A stretch of DNA of 64,000 nucleotides, taken from NCBI GenBank assembly GCA_004173475.1, contig SEBU01000004.1:124001-188000 (forward strand), in the 5' to 3' direction. Position 1 is the first letter of the stretch, and every line of letters starts with the position of its first letter. Below, in pieces: positions 51,591 through 59,378 of the stretch. Both the position numbers and the translations under genes were made by a program. The notes below the pieces were generated by a model. The model worked only from the letters and a program-made list of their open reading frames with translations. It searched no databases and was not told the DNA's origin. Source of the stretch: Gammaproteobacteria bacterium (GTDB taxonomy: Bacteria > Pseudomonadota > Gammaproteobacteria > Pseudomonadales > Cellvibrionaceae).

Positions 51591-52145
51591 CTATGAATAC
51601 GAAGAATAGTTGTACGGCTTTGTTCCTAACGACCATAGGGAATCAATGTGCCGTAAGTATGTGATCGTGCGCTCTTTAGTGTCCTGAATAATTCCACCAG
51701 TGCTTGTCTGATGAGGCGGCCAGCTTAGTGATCTATCGAAGTATCCCATTTCTACTGGCCAGGCGTCACCATCCTTTAGGTCGTTGGCAATATCCTGGAT
51801 TTGCCTCGTGTACCTGTCAATATCGGCTTCGGTCTGCCAACCGCACCAGAATTTTGCAGCCACGACTATAAAAAGATTCCCTTTCCGTTCACCGATGAAC
51901 TGAATGGGCGATAAAAGGCCTGCCATATAGATGCGTTCCACAGCTTCGATTACGCGTGTGTCATGATCCTCATCCCATATGACCGCAAAATCATGCACCT
52001 GAGGCACCGACAATTTTTGACGCTCAACGTCGAGCCATTCCACTGAACGGAAGACAGAGTAATGGGTGCCGCGCCCTATGCTTCCTAGGGGCTGTGGCTC
52101 GTCGTAAATACAGGAGAAAAATGAAGAATAAGAATGGGCTGGCAT
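51591..52145 (-). CDS. Unknown first protein of the nitrilase operon
   Basis: 184 residues, acidic and aromatic, soluble. Contains GRGTHYSVFRSVEW near the start, HDFAVIWDEDHDTRVIEAVERIY, then FIGERKGNLFIVVAAKFW. This looks like one mixed alpha/beta domain, with DEDHD a possible metal-binding cluster, but I do not recognise it. It ends 27 bases before the nitrilase gene and so is its likely partner. Confidence 0.5.
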   Translation of the reverse strand: MPAHSYSSFFSCIYDEPQPLGSIGRGTHYSVFRSVEWLDVERQKLSVPQVHDFAVIWDEDHDTRVIEAVERIYMAGLLSPIQFIGERKGNLFIVVAAKFWCGWQTEADIDRYTRQIQDIANDLKDGDAWPVEMGYFDRSLSWPPHQTSTGGIIQDTKERTITYLRHIDSLWSLGTKPYNYSSYS

Positions 52146-52444
52146 AGGAGTACTCCGATGATCATCGAATTAACGTGGTTATCTCCACTGCATTCAAACT
52201 TTCGGTTTGAACGCGGTTCAGGTGTAATGTTAGCAAACATCTAAGTTGGTTAACAAAGAGTTTTTAAAATTTTCCAATATGGGATCATGGTAATTTCGAA
52301 CACGCTACCAAATGTCGAGCTGATAAAGTTACCCTGGGTTAAATTATTTAAGTCGTGGTAATCCAGTTATTCTGTTACGTAGCTTGTTGCATTATTTGCA
52401 CTAGGATTTAACGTAGGGTCGAATCCATTCAAAAGGTGATCGCA

Positions 52445-53101
52445 ATGAAATCAAAATCGTTAAATATCGTTTTAGCTTTGTCAGCGTCAATGATTCTAGC
52501 ATCATGTTCAACCGGCGATAAGCGAGATCGAGCCGCAGATGCAAAGGCAGCGCAGGACGAAATGCGTATGAAGAATAAAGCAATCGAGGACAAAATTGAG
52601 GCGCTTCCGGCGTGGGTATTAAGTCCACCTAAACCCGACAGTCAGTCTGTTTACGCCGTTGGAATTGGTGATAGCGACGCACTCCAGGTTTCTATAAAGA
52701 AGGCAATGCTCGAAGCAGAATTCGGGTTGGCCAAACAGTTGAAGCAAGAGCTTTCGGGTAGCGAACGGCAATACACTGTCGACGACTCAATACGCACTAC
52801 GAACCGCTTTGAAGGATTAATCGATAAATTAGTACAGGAGACCCCCGTAGTGGGTTACACCGTGAAAAAACAAGTAGTAAAGCCGATGGATGGCAAATAC
52901 CAAACTTTTGTTCTGCTGATGTTACCGTACGATCAATACAACGAAGCCTTGAAGGCTGGTCAAGCACGAGAAACTCGCCAGGAAATGAAGGAAGCATTCG
53001 CGGATCTTGAGCGGCGATTGGATAAGAAAAAAAGTGAAAAAACATTGATTAAAGAGACTCAGATCAACAACGAGGAGCTATCTGAATCGAGACCGCAATA
53101 A
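52445..53101 (+). CDS. LPP20-family lipoprotein
   Basis: 218 residues from ATG 52445 (AGGTGAT upstream). A signal peptide ends in a lipobox LASC, so Cys is lipidated. A helical linker leads to PAWVLSPPKPDSQSVYAVGIG..., followed by AMLEAEFGLAKQL, VVGYTVKKQ and the FVLLMLPYDQYN strand of LPP20 proteins. The C-terminus is a charged coiled coil. In vibrios the LPP20 protein FlgP works with FlgO and FlgT in the flagellar outer ring; the neighbouring + strand gene is FlgT-like, but the pair here are likely part of an envelope device of the plasmid. Confidence 0.75.
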   Translation: MKSKSLNIVLALSASMILASCSTGDKRDRAADAKAAQDEMRMKNKAIEDKIEALPAWVLSPPKPDSQSVYAVGIGDSDALQVSIKKAMLEAEFGLAKQLKQELSGSERQYTVDDSIRTTNRFEGLIDKLVQETPVVGYTVKKQVVKPMDGKYQTFVLLMLPYDQYNEALKAGQARETRQEMKEAFADLERRLDKKKSEKTLIKETQINNEELSESRPQ

Positions 53102-53106
53102 TTACT

Positions 53107-53126
53107 TGCGCGGCATAAGCCGCGCA
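53107..53126 (+). terminator. Stem-loop between convergent genes
   Basis: Perfect 8-bp GC-rich stem TGCGCGGC-ataa-GCCGCGCA, six bases after the LPP20 stop codon and three bases before the stop of the convergent minus-strand gene. Only short T/A tracts follow, so it is a moderate terminator or an RNA-protecting hairpin. Confidence 0.6.
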
Positions 53127-53129
53127 TAA

Positions 53130-53426
53130 TTAAAGGATTAAATCCTTCGAACAGTCTAACTCAACATTAGTGTCGTGCGATTTCACGGAACTGTTCCGGA
53201 GCTTACCTAAAGCTTCATGATTGACCTTCATCTCAGAGTGAGACGCAACCAATGAATGGAACTTCGCATCGCGATCTATATTTTCCTTTCCGGAAACAAC
53301 TTTAGTCTTAATTTCATTTCCTAACTTACTGATGAAAACAGCCCTTTCACAATCATTAGCCGATACGGACTGTGAGGCAAAACAAATGAACGAAACCGTT
53401 AAGAAAATAATTTTGCTTATAGTCAT
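53130..53426 (-). CDS. Small secreted protein overlapping a divergent gene
   Basis: 98 residues with a clean signal peptide (MTISKIIFLTVSFICFASQSVSA) and a mature part with two cysteines (NDCERA and LDCSKD). A GGGAGGG ribosome-binding site stands at good distance from the ATG. Its first 41 bases overlap the first bases of the + strand gene starting at 53386. Both have export signals and ribosome-binding sites, so both appear real. Family unknown. Confidence 0.5.
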   Translation of the reverse strand: MTISKIIFLTVSFICFASQSVSANDCERAVFISKLGNEIKTKVVSGKENIDRDAKFHSLVASHSEMKVNHEALGKLRNSSVKSHDTNVELDCSKDLIL

Positions 53427-54633
53427 GCTTGCTGCCCTCCCAACATCGAATATCTATGCAGAGGAGTATAGACGAAAAAATAGTCATTATGTAGATCGAA
53501 GTTCGATTGGGGGTGGCGAGAGCATTGAGACTTTAACTGAGTTAGCGCTTAAGAGGATTAAGATTAGAGCCAGCCAGGAAGCTGGAGGCTTCGTGCTTAA
53601 AGATGAGACGCTTACTAACGGAAATTATGTAGAGCAGGTGCAAGTAATTAGCGGAGCAATGGTCTTACTTGCAAATGTTACTTCGCATGTCCAGCAGGTT
53701 GCGAACGCGGAGTCACAACTAATTGTGGAGGCGGATACTTCGGTAGACTTGGACAGTTTAGAGCGACGAGTGAATTCTATGGTCGAGAATAAATCGTTGC
53801 GTACAATTCTCGAGCTTAAAAATAATCAGTACCTGGAGGCGATTGCGCGGCGTGATTATAAAACTATATACGAAGTCGAGAAAAGCTATCTTCAATCATT
53901 ACCCGCACTCGATGTGAGGGACGTTAAGTATCTCGCATCGCTCAATCATTTACTTGAAGGCCGATTAATATCCACTATACGCAATATCGACGGTAAGCTT
54001 CCGCAGCTGACTTCCGTAACAACTTCCAGTAATGAAATATGGGTTAATGAGAGACAAGCTTTTCTGAGTGCTTCGTACGACGGTGCGGTAGCTTTTGAAC
54101 AGTTGAGCCAATTCGTGACTGAGTTTGGACGCGTCAACCATACAGCGGATGGAACTGTGTGCTTTGCTATGTGGGCTGGCCTAGACGACATTGATACCGC
54201 GAAGATTTTTAAAGCTATCAAATCGATTCAGCCGTATTCAAATGCCTACGTACACATCGATTTCGAACTACGTTATAACGATAACTCGACTATCGTGATC
54301 AGAGGTACTAATCCGAACCCTTTTATTCGAAACCTAGATTCTGGGAAGGAATGCAATTATCTAGCGGCATCTGCATGGTCCAAACAGAGCCTTGTTCTAT
54401 TCTCAACTTTCCGCCCGAATACATCTTCTAAATATTTTTTGCCAATTGAAAAAAAATATTTAGAAGGCCTGCGGTCGATACGTAGCTCCGCTCTATTGGG
54501 GTCGCTGCGGGATGATCCACCACGCGGAAGCAAGCCAAGACTTAAAATCGTCAACGGAGAAGAGGCCTATGACGAGAGTAAAGTTAGTCTTTTATACACC
54601 GTCGACGCGGTCAGATGGACCGGCGAGGATTAA
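53386..54633 (+). CDS. FlgT-like periplasmic protein
   Basis: 415 residues from ATG 53386 (GAGG upstream). Signal peptide (IILLIVMLAALPTSNIYAEE), then a region (ESIETLTELALKRIKIRASQEAG, YVEQVQVISGAMVLLANVTSHV) that resembles the N-terminal domain of FlgT, which forms the H-ring of polar flagella in vibrios. A coiled middle and a C-terminal domain (FAMWAGLDDIDTAKIFKAI, NSTIVIRGTNPNPFI) follow. It lies downstream of an LPP20/FlgP-like lipoprotein, an order that parallels vibrio flgP/flgT. A role in an outer-membrane ring of the transfer machine is inference. Confidence 0.45.
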   Translation: MNETVKKIILLIVMLAALPTSNIYAEEYRRKNSHYVDRSSIGGGESIETLTELALKRIKIRASQEAGGFVLKDETLTNGNYVEQVQVISGAMVLLANVTSHVQQVANAESQLIVEADTSVDLDSLERRVNSMVENKSLRTILELKNNQYLEAIARRDYKTIYEVEKSYLQSLPALDVRDVKYLASLNHLLEGRLISTIRNIDGKLPQLTSVTTSSNEIWVNERQAFLSASYDGAVAFEQLSQFVTEFGRVNHTADGTVCFAMWAGLDDIDTAKIFKAIKSIQPYSNAYVHIDFELRYNDNSTIVIRGTNPNPFIRNLDSGKECNYLAASAWSKQSLVLFSTFRPNTSSKYFLPIEKKYLEGLRSIRSSALLGSLRDDPPRGSKPRLKIVNGEEAYDESKVSLLYTVDAVRWTGED

Positions 54634-54667
54634 CAAGTTGGCCTCTCACGGGGGGTGAATCGAGCGG

Positions 54668-55594
54668 TTAGAACCGAATTGATATTCCTGTCTGCAACGA
54701 ATAAGTGTTGAATTTCACATCTTCAAAGGGACTTTGTGGGAATGAATTGTTCGACGGCTTGAAATTCGTGTATTGGTAACTAATTGACATATCTACTGCA
54801 CTTGAAATCGGCGCTGTGTATGTCAGTTTAATTGACTGCGATCCTCCCTCTATAGATTCGTTTGAAGGGGTGAGCGCGTTTCCATTATAGCTTTCCCATT
54901 GTTCAGCGCGTACACCGTACTTTGCATCGCCATATTCGTAGGCGGCACTCATTACGCCTATCCTAATATCATGCTCCGTTGCCAGTCCGAATTTGACGCG
55001 CTGACTTGTTAAAGAAGATTTTGAGGTTTTTTCAGCGCTGGGTTTTTCGATTCCAGCGTCATTTTTCACGTCAACAGATGAGTCGTGTTTGTACCGATCG
55101 TATCCAAAATAGAGTACACGGTAATGACCAGGCGTGTTAAACCAGCGTGACTTGACCCCTATCTTAAGATTCATCCCTCGACTTTTCCCATCGGCAACGT
55201 CTCGTTGAGCGAACCCGCTTACCGGGCCCCCGGTGCCGGCTTCGCCCGAAAGCAGTTCACCGTAAGATCCGCCGATTTCGCCGATGACTGTGTGACTGTC
55301 ACCCATGGCATGCATGTAACCTAAAGTTAGTCTAGGCCCGAGATGTTCAAGCGATTGAGATGTTAATGGCGCTTCGGTGCCTTGACTGGAACCATGAGCT
55401 TGATAGTCTTCGATCGGAACGACGTAATCCGAATTGGTATAGTCAATCGAAATATCGACTGCTAAAGAGCTCTTGAGAAAAATTGCTTCAAACATAAACA
55501 TCGCCCACTTTTTTAAAGTGTTGCAATGTACAGGCTTCTTCTCCCCACTCTTTTCTAAAACTGCACGTAAATTAGGTAGATTTAAGTGTTGCAA
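54668..55594 (-). CDS. Outer-membrane beta-barrel protein
   Basis: 308 residues from the first ATG. A signal-like stretch (KKWAMFMFEAIFLKSSLA) at about 28-45 suggests a long leader or a start near 55501. The rest alternates Gly/aromatic strands (FGLATEHDIRIG, SSAVDMSISYQYTNF) and ends LQTGISIRF, with the terminal Phe needed for barrel assembly. It overlaps the previous gene by 23 bases and closes the operon of dead transglycosylase, frameshifted gene and 252-residue protein. Confidence 0.6.
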   Translation of the reverse strand: MQHLNLPNLRAVLEKSGEKKPVHCNTLKKWAMFMFEAIFLKSSLAVDISIDYTNSDYVVPIEDYQAHGSSQGTEAPLTSQSLEHLGPRLTLGYMHAMGDSHTVIGEIGGSYGELLSGEAGTGGPVSGFAQRDVADGKSRGMNLKIGVKSRWFNTPGHYRVLYFGYDRYKHDSSVDVKNDAGIEKPSAEKTSKSSLTSQRVKFGLATEHDIRIGVMSAAYEYGDAKYGVRAEQWESYNGNALTPSNESIEGGSQSIKLTYTAPISSAVDMSISYQYTNFKPSNNSFPQSPFEDVKFNTYSLQTGISIRF

Positions 55595-56330
55595 CCATAA
55601 ATTGCGGCGGGCGGATGTAGGTGGTCACGACTGTCCCCACCTTAGTCTGCGGATCACGCACAACAACGAAATGAACATCGTCGGAGGAATGACCCCAATG
55701 TTCAGTCAATTTCGTTACACCATGCTTCAGCGTTTTATGGAACGTTACTGCGCGCGGTAACTTTTGGGGTTCAATTCTTGGATTCATCAATCGTTTGGCC
55801 ATTGACCGAAGTGGATCAAGCGGGCTGCCCGTTTTCAAACGATCGACATATTGTGAGATGGCATGTTCAGATATTCGTATCAGCCCCATGCAAGGAGTGG
55901 CTAAGCAGCTATGATCCGCAGCTAACGGGAAAATGATCTCATCGATCTCAGATTGCCTGTTAGCGCTCGTCAGAAGCTCAAGCTGAACACTGTCTATAAG
56001 TGAGACTTTGCAACCGTAAAGTCTCGATTTCATAAATGTTGAATGGGAAGGCAAAGCCAACTCTCTGCAGTTGCTAACGGTCAAATCAAGAATTTGCTGG
56101 GAGGAAACGTGAATGTGCATTCCTTTGCCCGAGTAGATGCTCTTCCTGCAGAAAACATTTTTTTCGAAAATAAGATATGAGAGTGCGACTAGTTCAGCAG
56201 AGACATGTTCGGATTCGCCTCTAGGGTGATCTTTAACCAAGATAATGCCGCCCTTGTCAGCGCTGGTAGCCCAGCAAAGAATATGGCCACGATCCGTTTG
56301 ATCAATAAAACTAACTGTCAGATTATTCAT
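55572..56330 (-). CDS. Hypothetical protein of the dead-transglycosylase operon
   Basis: 252 residues. The C-terminal ~90 residues (RISEHAISQYVDRL..., VTFHKTLKHGVTKL, VHFVVVRDPQTKVGTVVTTYIR) look like a small mixed domain with an early His and a closing strand pair, reminiscent of RelE/BECR-fold nucleases, but no catalytic set can be assigned. The N-terminal part is an unknown mixed fold. Start overlaps the stop of the upstream gene (ATGA). Confidence 0.45.
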   Translation of the reverse strand: MNNLTVSFIDQTDRGHILCWATSADKGGIILVKDHPRGESEHVSAELVALSYLIFEKNVFCRKSIYSGKGMHIHVSSQQILDLTVSNCRELALPSHSTFMKSRLYGCKVSLIDSVQLELLTSANRQSEIDEIIFPLAADHSCLATPCMGLIRISEHAISQYVDRLKTGSPLDPLRSMAKRLMNPRIEPQKLPRAVTFHKTLKHGVTKLTEHWGHSSDDVHFVVVRDPQTKVGTVVTTYIRPPQFMVATLKST

Positions 56331-56580
56331 GGTTCTTTATGTACTACTTGATGCCCATAAACGTCATCGCTGTAGATAGCTACAGTGCACTGGAACGCGT
56401 CGATAAAGGCCTGCATATCAGTGTCGCTCGCGAGATTCTGCAGCAAGGCAGCTAATTCGGGATTTAAACGTTTAATGTCGGACCACACTTTTTTTTTTGA
56501 TCGTGAGAAAGCGATGATATCTCAATGGTGTCGCGTTTTCGTTCTGCATTGACTGGCTCTGGCCAAGAGAAAATTGACAT
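56327..56580 (-). CDS. Gene split by a run of ten A: programmed frameshift or pseudogene
   Basis: Starts at ATG 56580, directly after the stop of the gene upstream (TAAATG). The first frame gives 31 residues, then hits an A10 run (T10 on the + strand, 56489-56498) ending in G, and soon stops. A -1 shift at A-AAA-AAG continues for 53 more residues (WSDIKRLNPELAALLQNL...) to a TGA that overlaps the next start as ATGA. Reading with one slip gives 84 residues and fits the total length exactly. The perfect joints on both sides argue the full product is functional. The motif equals the dnaX slippery heptamer. Confidence 0.55.
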
Positions 56581-57117
56581 TTAAATGGCATCCAAACGCT
56601 TAAAATACTCTTCAAGGCTGTTGCGAAGGGCCCATACTCGCTCCCCGTAATTTTTCGCACGGAGCATGTCAACTGGTGAAAAGTATTGCCCTACTGCAAG
56701 GACAGGGTCGCTATTCTTGCGCAATAGCTCTTTTAAAATGTCAGCACCCTGCTCTAAATTAGTGACGGGGTCGAATAAATCATCAGGGTAAGCTCTCGGA
56801 AAGAATTTAAGCGATATCGCCATTAGGCCCACATTAATATTTTCCGTTCTATATCTGGCCTCGTCCAGTTTCCGAGTCGCCTTCTCCAAGCTAGTTGGAT
56901 TGAGTCTTTTTCCGTCAATCACGAGAGCAAGCGGGTTTGGCGCGAAATCCTCGTTCCCATTTTGTGTTGCAGAACAAATATACGCGATAGCGTATAGCAA
57001 TAGAGGGTCGACGTCTTTTGCCACAGCCACTTTGTAGAAGACAGAGTTATTGAAAGAATTTGCCTGAATCGTACAGCTATAAGCTATTAGCAGCACACAC
57101 AAAAATATACGTTTCAT
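56581..57117 (-). CDS. Inactive lytic-transglycosylase paralogue
   Basis: 178 residues with a signal peptide (1-19) and clear homology to the active transglycosylase at 12951: DPLLLYAIA against DPLLLYSIA, ENINVGLMAISLK against VDVGVMQVNLK, and the shared FDPVTNLEQGADIL helix. The catalytic Glu54 position is Cys48 (AYICSA against ALAESG), and the conserved Gln of the MQ motif is Ala. It cannot cut glycan by the usual mechanism, but could bind peptidoglycan or a partner. First gene of an overlapping operon of four. Confidence 0.75.
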   Translation of the reverse strand: MKRIFLCVLLIAYSCTIQANSFNNSVFYKVAVAKDVDPLLLYAIAYICSATQNGNEDFAPNPLALVIDGKRLNPTSLEKATRKLDEARYRTENINVGLMAISLKFFPRAYPDDLFDPVTNLEQGADILKELLRKNSDPVLAVGQYFSPVDMLRAKNYGERVWALRNSLEEYFKRLDAI

Positions 57118-57131
57118 AAGATGAACATGTG

Positions 57132-57157
57132 TTATGGGAACGGGATGTAGCCCATAA
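57132..57157. promoter_or_regulatory. Dyad upstream of the dead-transglycosylase operon
   Basis: TTATGGG (57132-57138) and CCCATAA (57151-57157) form a perfect 7-bp-arm dyad with a 12-base centre, 14 bases before the start of the transglycosylase-like gene on the minus strand. A candidate operator. The CCC/GGG arms with a spacer would also suit an activator of the FlhDC kind. Confidence 0.4.
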
Positions 57158-57196
57158 TATTCACATGCAAGAAAGCTACTGTTCTAGAAATACCCC

Positions 57197-57694
57197 CTAA
57201 ACATGCACATTTGCAGAATCAATCATAGCAACATGCGCAGGATAAATGCTTGTATAGGCCTGATACATGTCTTGAGATATGGATTTGATGTGCTGCGCAT
57301 CGATGAGTCGGGGATGATCAACGATTTGAGTCTTCAGACGCACCGTACCTGAACTGTCATGCCAACCAACTATTATCCCATGATAGCTCCTATCGAATAC
57401 TTTACTGGACACCTCTGCGAAAGCCTTTGTATGTTGAAGGTAGGCAGCGCAACCCTGCAGAATTTTAGGGGCCATAGACTGCAGGTATTCCTGATTACCT
57501 TGAATTTGTATAGCGAGCTGGAAAGCGCCACACGCGGGAGATCGGCATCTCTCTAACAGTTTTTGCCGTCTGGATCTATGGGTAGCCTCTTCACGTTTCA
57601 TGGAGGAAAGCAAGTCGGTTGTTGCCCGACCCTGCAATAATGGCTCTCCGGCATGGGTGCATAAGTAGACGAAGAAAGGTGAGATTCTGCTCAT
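57197..57694 (-). CDS. Hypothetical protein
   Basis: 165 residues from ATG 57694 (AGGACTC upstream). Basic N-terminal part with two cysteines in LERCRSPACG, then a helical body (QEYLQSMAPKILQGCAAYLQH) and a strand-rich end. No signal, membrane helix or known family. It follows the terminator of the gene upstream, so it has its own promoter. Confidence 0.45.
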   Translation of the reverse strand: MSRISPFFVYLCTHAGEPLLQGRATTDLLSSMKREEATHRSRRQKLLERCRSPACGAFQLAIQIQGNQEYLQSMAPKILQGCAAYLQHTKAFAEVSSKVFDRSYHGIIVGWHDSSGTVRLKTQIVDHPRLIDAQHIKSISQDMYQAYTSIYPAHVAMIDSANVHV

Positions 57695-57747
57695 GATGAG
57701 TCCTATCAAAATTGAAAGTACATTAAAAGTTTAAATTTATCATTGTT

Positions 57748-57781
57748 CGAAAAAAAAACCAGCTCTTTAAAAAAGCTGGTT
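57748..57781 (-). terminator. Intrinsic terminator (minus strand)
   Basis: AACCAGCT arms (57757-57764 and, in complement, 57774-57781) with an A-rich loop, followed on the minus strand by nine T residues. It terminates the transcript of the small membrane-protein gene that ends 15 bases upstream of the hairpin. Confidence 0.88.
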
Positions 57782-57795
57782 CTCGGATTGTTAAG

Positions 57796-58056
57796 TCATA
57801 GTCTTTGTTTCTGGGGTTGGTTCAACTTACATTGTTGAGGCTTTATCCACTGAGTATAAATACCGTACATCCAAGATATTGACACAACAATGGAGAGTCC
57901 GAACATTCCAAATTGTTCAGAAACAAACGTCTCGTAGTGGAAGAACGGTTGGCTAATGATTCCACATACGGGAGCGTATTTACGCCAATAATTAGAAGGC
58001 GCTTGCGTTAAAATTATGGCTAAGGAGCCGAAAATCGCGATGAAAAGCTGTGCCAT
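57796..58056 (-). CDS. Small membrane protein
   Basis: 86 residues from ATG 58056, with a GAGGAG ribosome-binding site. Helix at about 3-18 (FIAIFGSLAIILTQ), then YWRKYAPVCGIISQPFFHYETF and a second helix (MFGLSIVVSISWMYGIY). This resembles small phage/plasmid membrane proteins in which W..Y.P..G...QP.W.Y precedes a helix. Function unknown. A classical terminator follows. Confidence 0.5.
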   Translation of the reverse strand: MAQLFIAIFGSLAIILTQAPSNYWRKYAPVCGIISQPFFHYETFVSEQFGMFGLSIVVSISWMYGIYTQWIKPQQCKLNQPQKQRL

Positions 58057-58069
58057 AAGAGACTCCTCT

Positions 58070-58288
58070 CTAAAAAGTAAGGTTTTTGAGCTTCCGAGAA
58101 ACATCGTTAAGTGCTGCACGCATTGCGTTGATACTAGTGGACAGTTTTTGATGTTCACTTGAAAAGCCTTTGGGAAGCTTCGATCGTCGTTTGAGAGCTT
58201 CGTTTAGCAATGCGGTGATTTTTCGCTTTTGAAGATCAATAGGGTAACGAGTCTGAATTGATTTGATTTGGCTGGAATAATCGGTCAT
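58070..58288 (-). CDS. Small helical hypothetical protein
   Basis: 72 residues from ATG 58288, with GGAGC upstream. Two long basic helices (ITALLNEALKRRSKL; STSINAMRAALNDVSRKLKNL) and no cysteine, signal or membrane segment. It ends 13 bases before the membrane-protein gene, so the two form a transcript. Family unknown. Confidence 0.4.
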   Translation of the reverse strand: MTDYSSQIKSIQTRYPIDLQKRKITALLNEALKRRSKLPKGFSSEHQKLSTSINAMRAALNDVSRKLKNLTF

Positions 58289-58325
58289 TTCATTGTTGCT
58301 CCGGTCGTTTAAGGAAAGGAGCAAT

Positions 58326-58355
58326 CCCCGGATCGGAGACTAACTCCCGATGGGG
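58326..58355. promoter_or_regulatory. GC-rich hairpin in a leader
   Basis: CCCC...GGGG ends with inner ATCGG/CCGAT pairing, followed by five T on the + strand, where no gene precedes it. On the minus strand it is the leader of the 72-residue gene, so it may be a terminator for a short antisense transcript or a leader structure that affects translation. Confidence 0.4.
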
Positions 58356-58437
58356 TTTTTACATGTAGATAGACTTTAGCCTTGTTCAACTATTAGTTTC
58401 GATGCGGCGTAACCGTACACAATCGCATCAGTTAAAA

Positions 58438-58929
58438 CTAATGCATGATGTGCTCACACTGGCAGCTTGAACAATAGCTAACAGGGTTATCAGCTTTGCT
58501 CATTAACCGTCTGTCTAAGTATACTGACCTATAGGTTAATTTAAGGAAGGTCCCTTTAGGCTTGTAGACAAATCGAAGTAGCTTTACTGCATAAGACTTA
58601 GAAATTCGTAAATCCGCATCTCTCGATACAAGTCTCACGACATTTGAAACTTGATCTAACGTCATTCCATGTTTCAAATAGTTCGACATTACTGCGAGTG
58701 AATTATCACCTGCACTTGTAAAATCACCACGGAAACTAGCTACGATGTGCTCGTCGTCTTTCCACATCCAGGGATAAATAACCGCATCCCTATTTCCAAC
58801 GACAGTTTTATAGGTTTTTACAAAAGTGAAGTGCTTCTGGCCAAACATGGTTAACTGCCGCCAGTTGTTATGTAGCAAGCACTCAGTAATTACATCGGTC
58901 AGTTTATCTTTATCGGAAGTTACGTCCAT
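58438..58929 (-). CDS. Hypothetical protein with C-terminal CxxC
   Basis: 163 residues, soluble. Contains FGQKHFTFVKTYKTVVG and MWKDDEHIVASFRGDFTSAG; the last residues (YCSSCQCEH) hold a C-x2-C-x-C knuckle that may bind zinc. Family not recognised. It lies upstream of two small genes, with the leader hairpin between them. Confidence 0.45.
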   Translation of the reverse strand: MDVTSDKDKLTDVITECLLHNNWRQLTMFGQKHFTFVKTYKTVVGNRDAVIYPWMWKDDEHIVASFRGDFTSAGDNSLAVMSNYLKHGMTLDQVSNVVRLVSRDADLRISKSYAVKLLRFVYKPKGTFLKLTYRSVYLDRRLMSKADNPVSYCSSCQCEHIMH

Positions 58930-58970
58930 AAAACACCTTCGAATGTTGTGAGGAATTATTCCTCGGGTTA

Positions 58971-59285
58971 GTGGGATTGAAATGGATATTGTTCTTGGTC
59001 AGCAAGTCAGATTACCGTCCCGGGTGGAGATTAAGCGGGCAAGATAATTTTGGTGAGACTTGGGGCAGCGTTAATGCGCACCATCTTTTCAGAACGTGGT
59101 TTTTTCGTGAAGACGGGTCATTTCGTGAAGGTTACGCAATCAGAAGCAACTCGCTTAGAAACGAGGGGACAATTACTGATGCATATAGCGGTTATAATCT
59201 GTATGTCGTGATGACGAATGATGCTGAATTACGAGTGACCTCTCAGCTAAGGTCAATTCATCCCATGGGATGCATGCTCAAATAG
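58971..59285 (+). CDS. Uncertain small reading frame
   Basis: 104 codons from a GTG. The product has a plausible region (LFRTWFFREDGSFREGYAIRSNSLRN), but the start has no clear ribosome-binding site and the family is unknown. It is the only frame in a 450-base gap between genes on the minus strand. Possibly a real small protein, possibly chance. Confidence 0.25.
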   Translation: MGLKWILFLVSKSDYRPGWRLSGQDNFGETWGSVNAHHLFRTWFFREDGSFREGYAIRSNSLRNEGTITDAYSGYNLYVVMTNDAELRVTSQLRSIHPMGCMLK

Positions 59286-59378
59286 TAAGTCATCTTTAGC
59301 CACCGAGCAAGACCGGTGCTGCCAAAGTCCTGTCAGTCTCATCTGGGATCTTCCGCGCGCTTCGCGGAGCGAGTAAAA

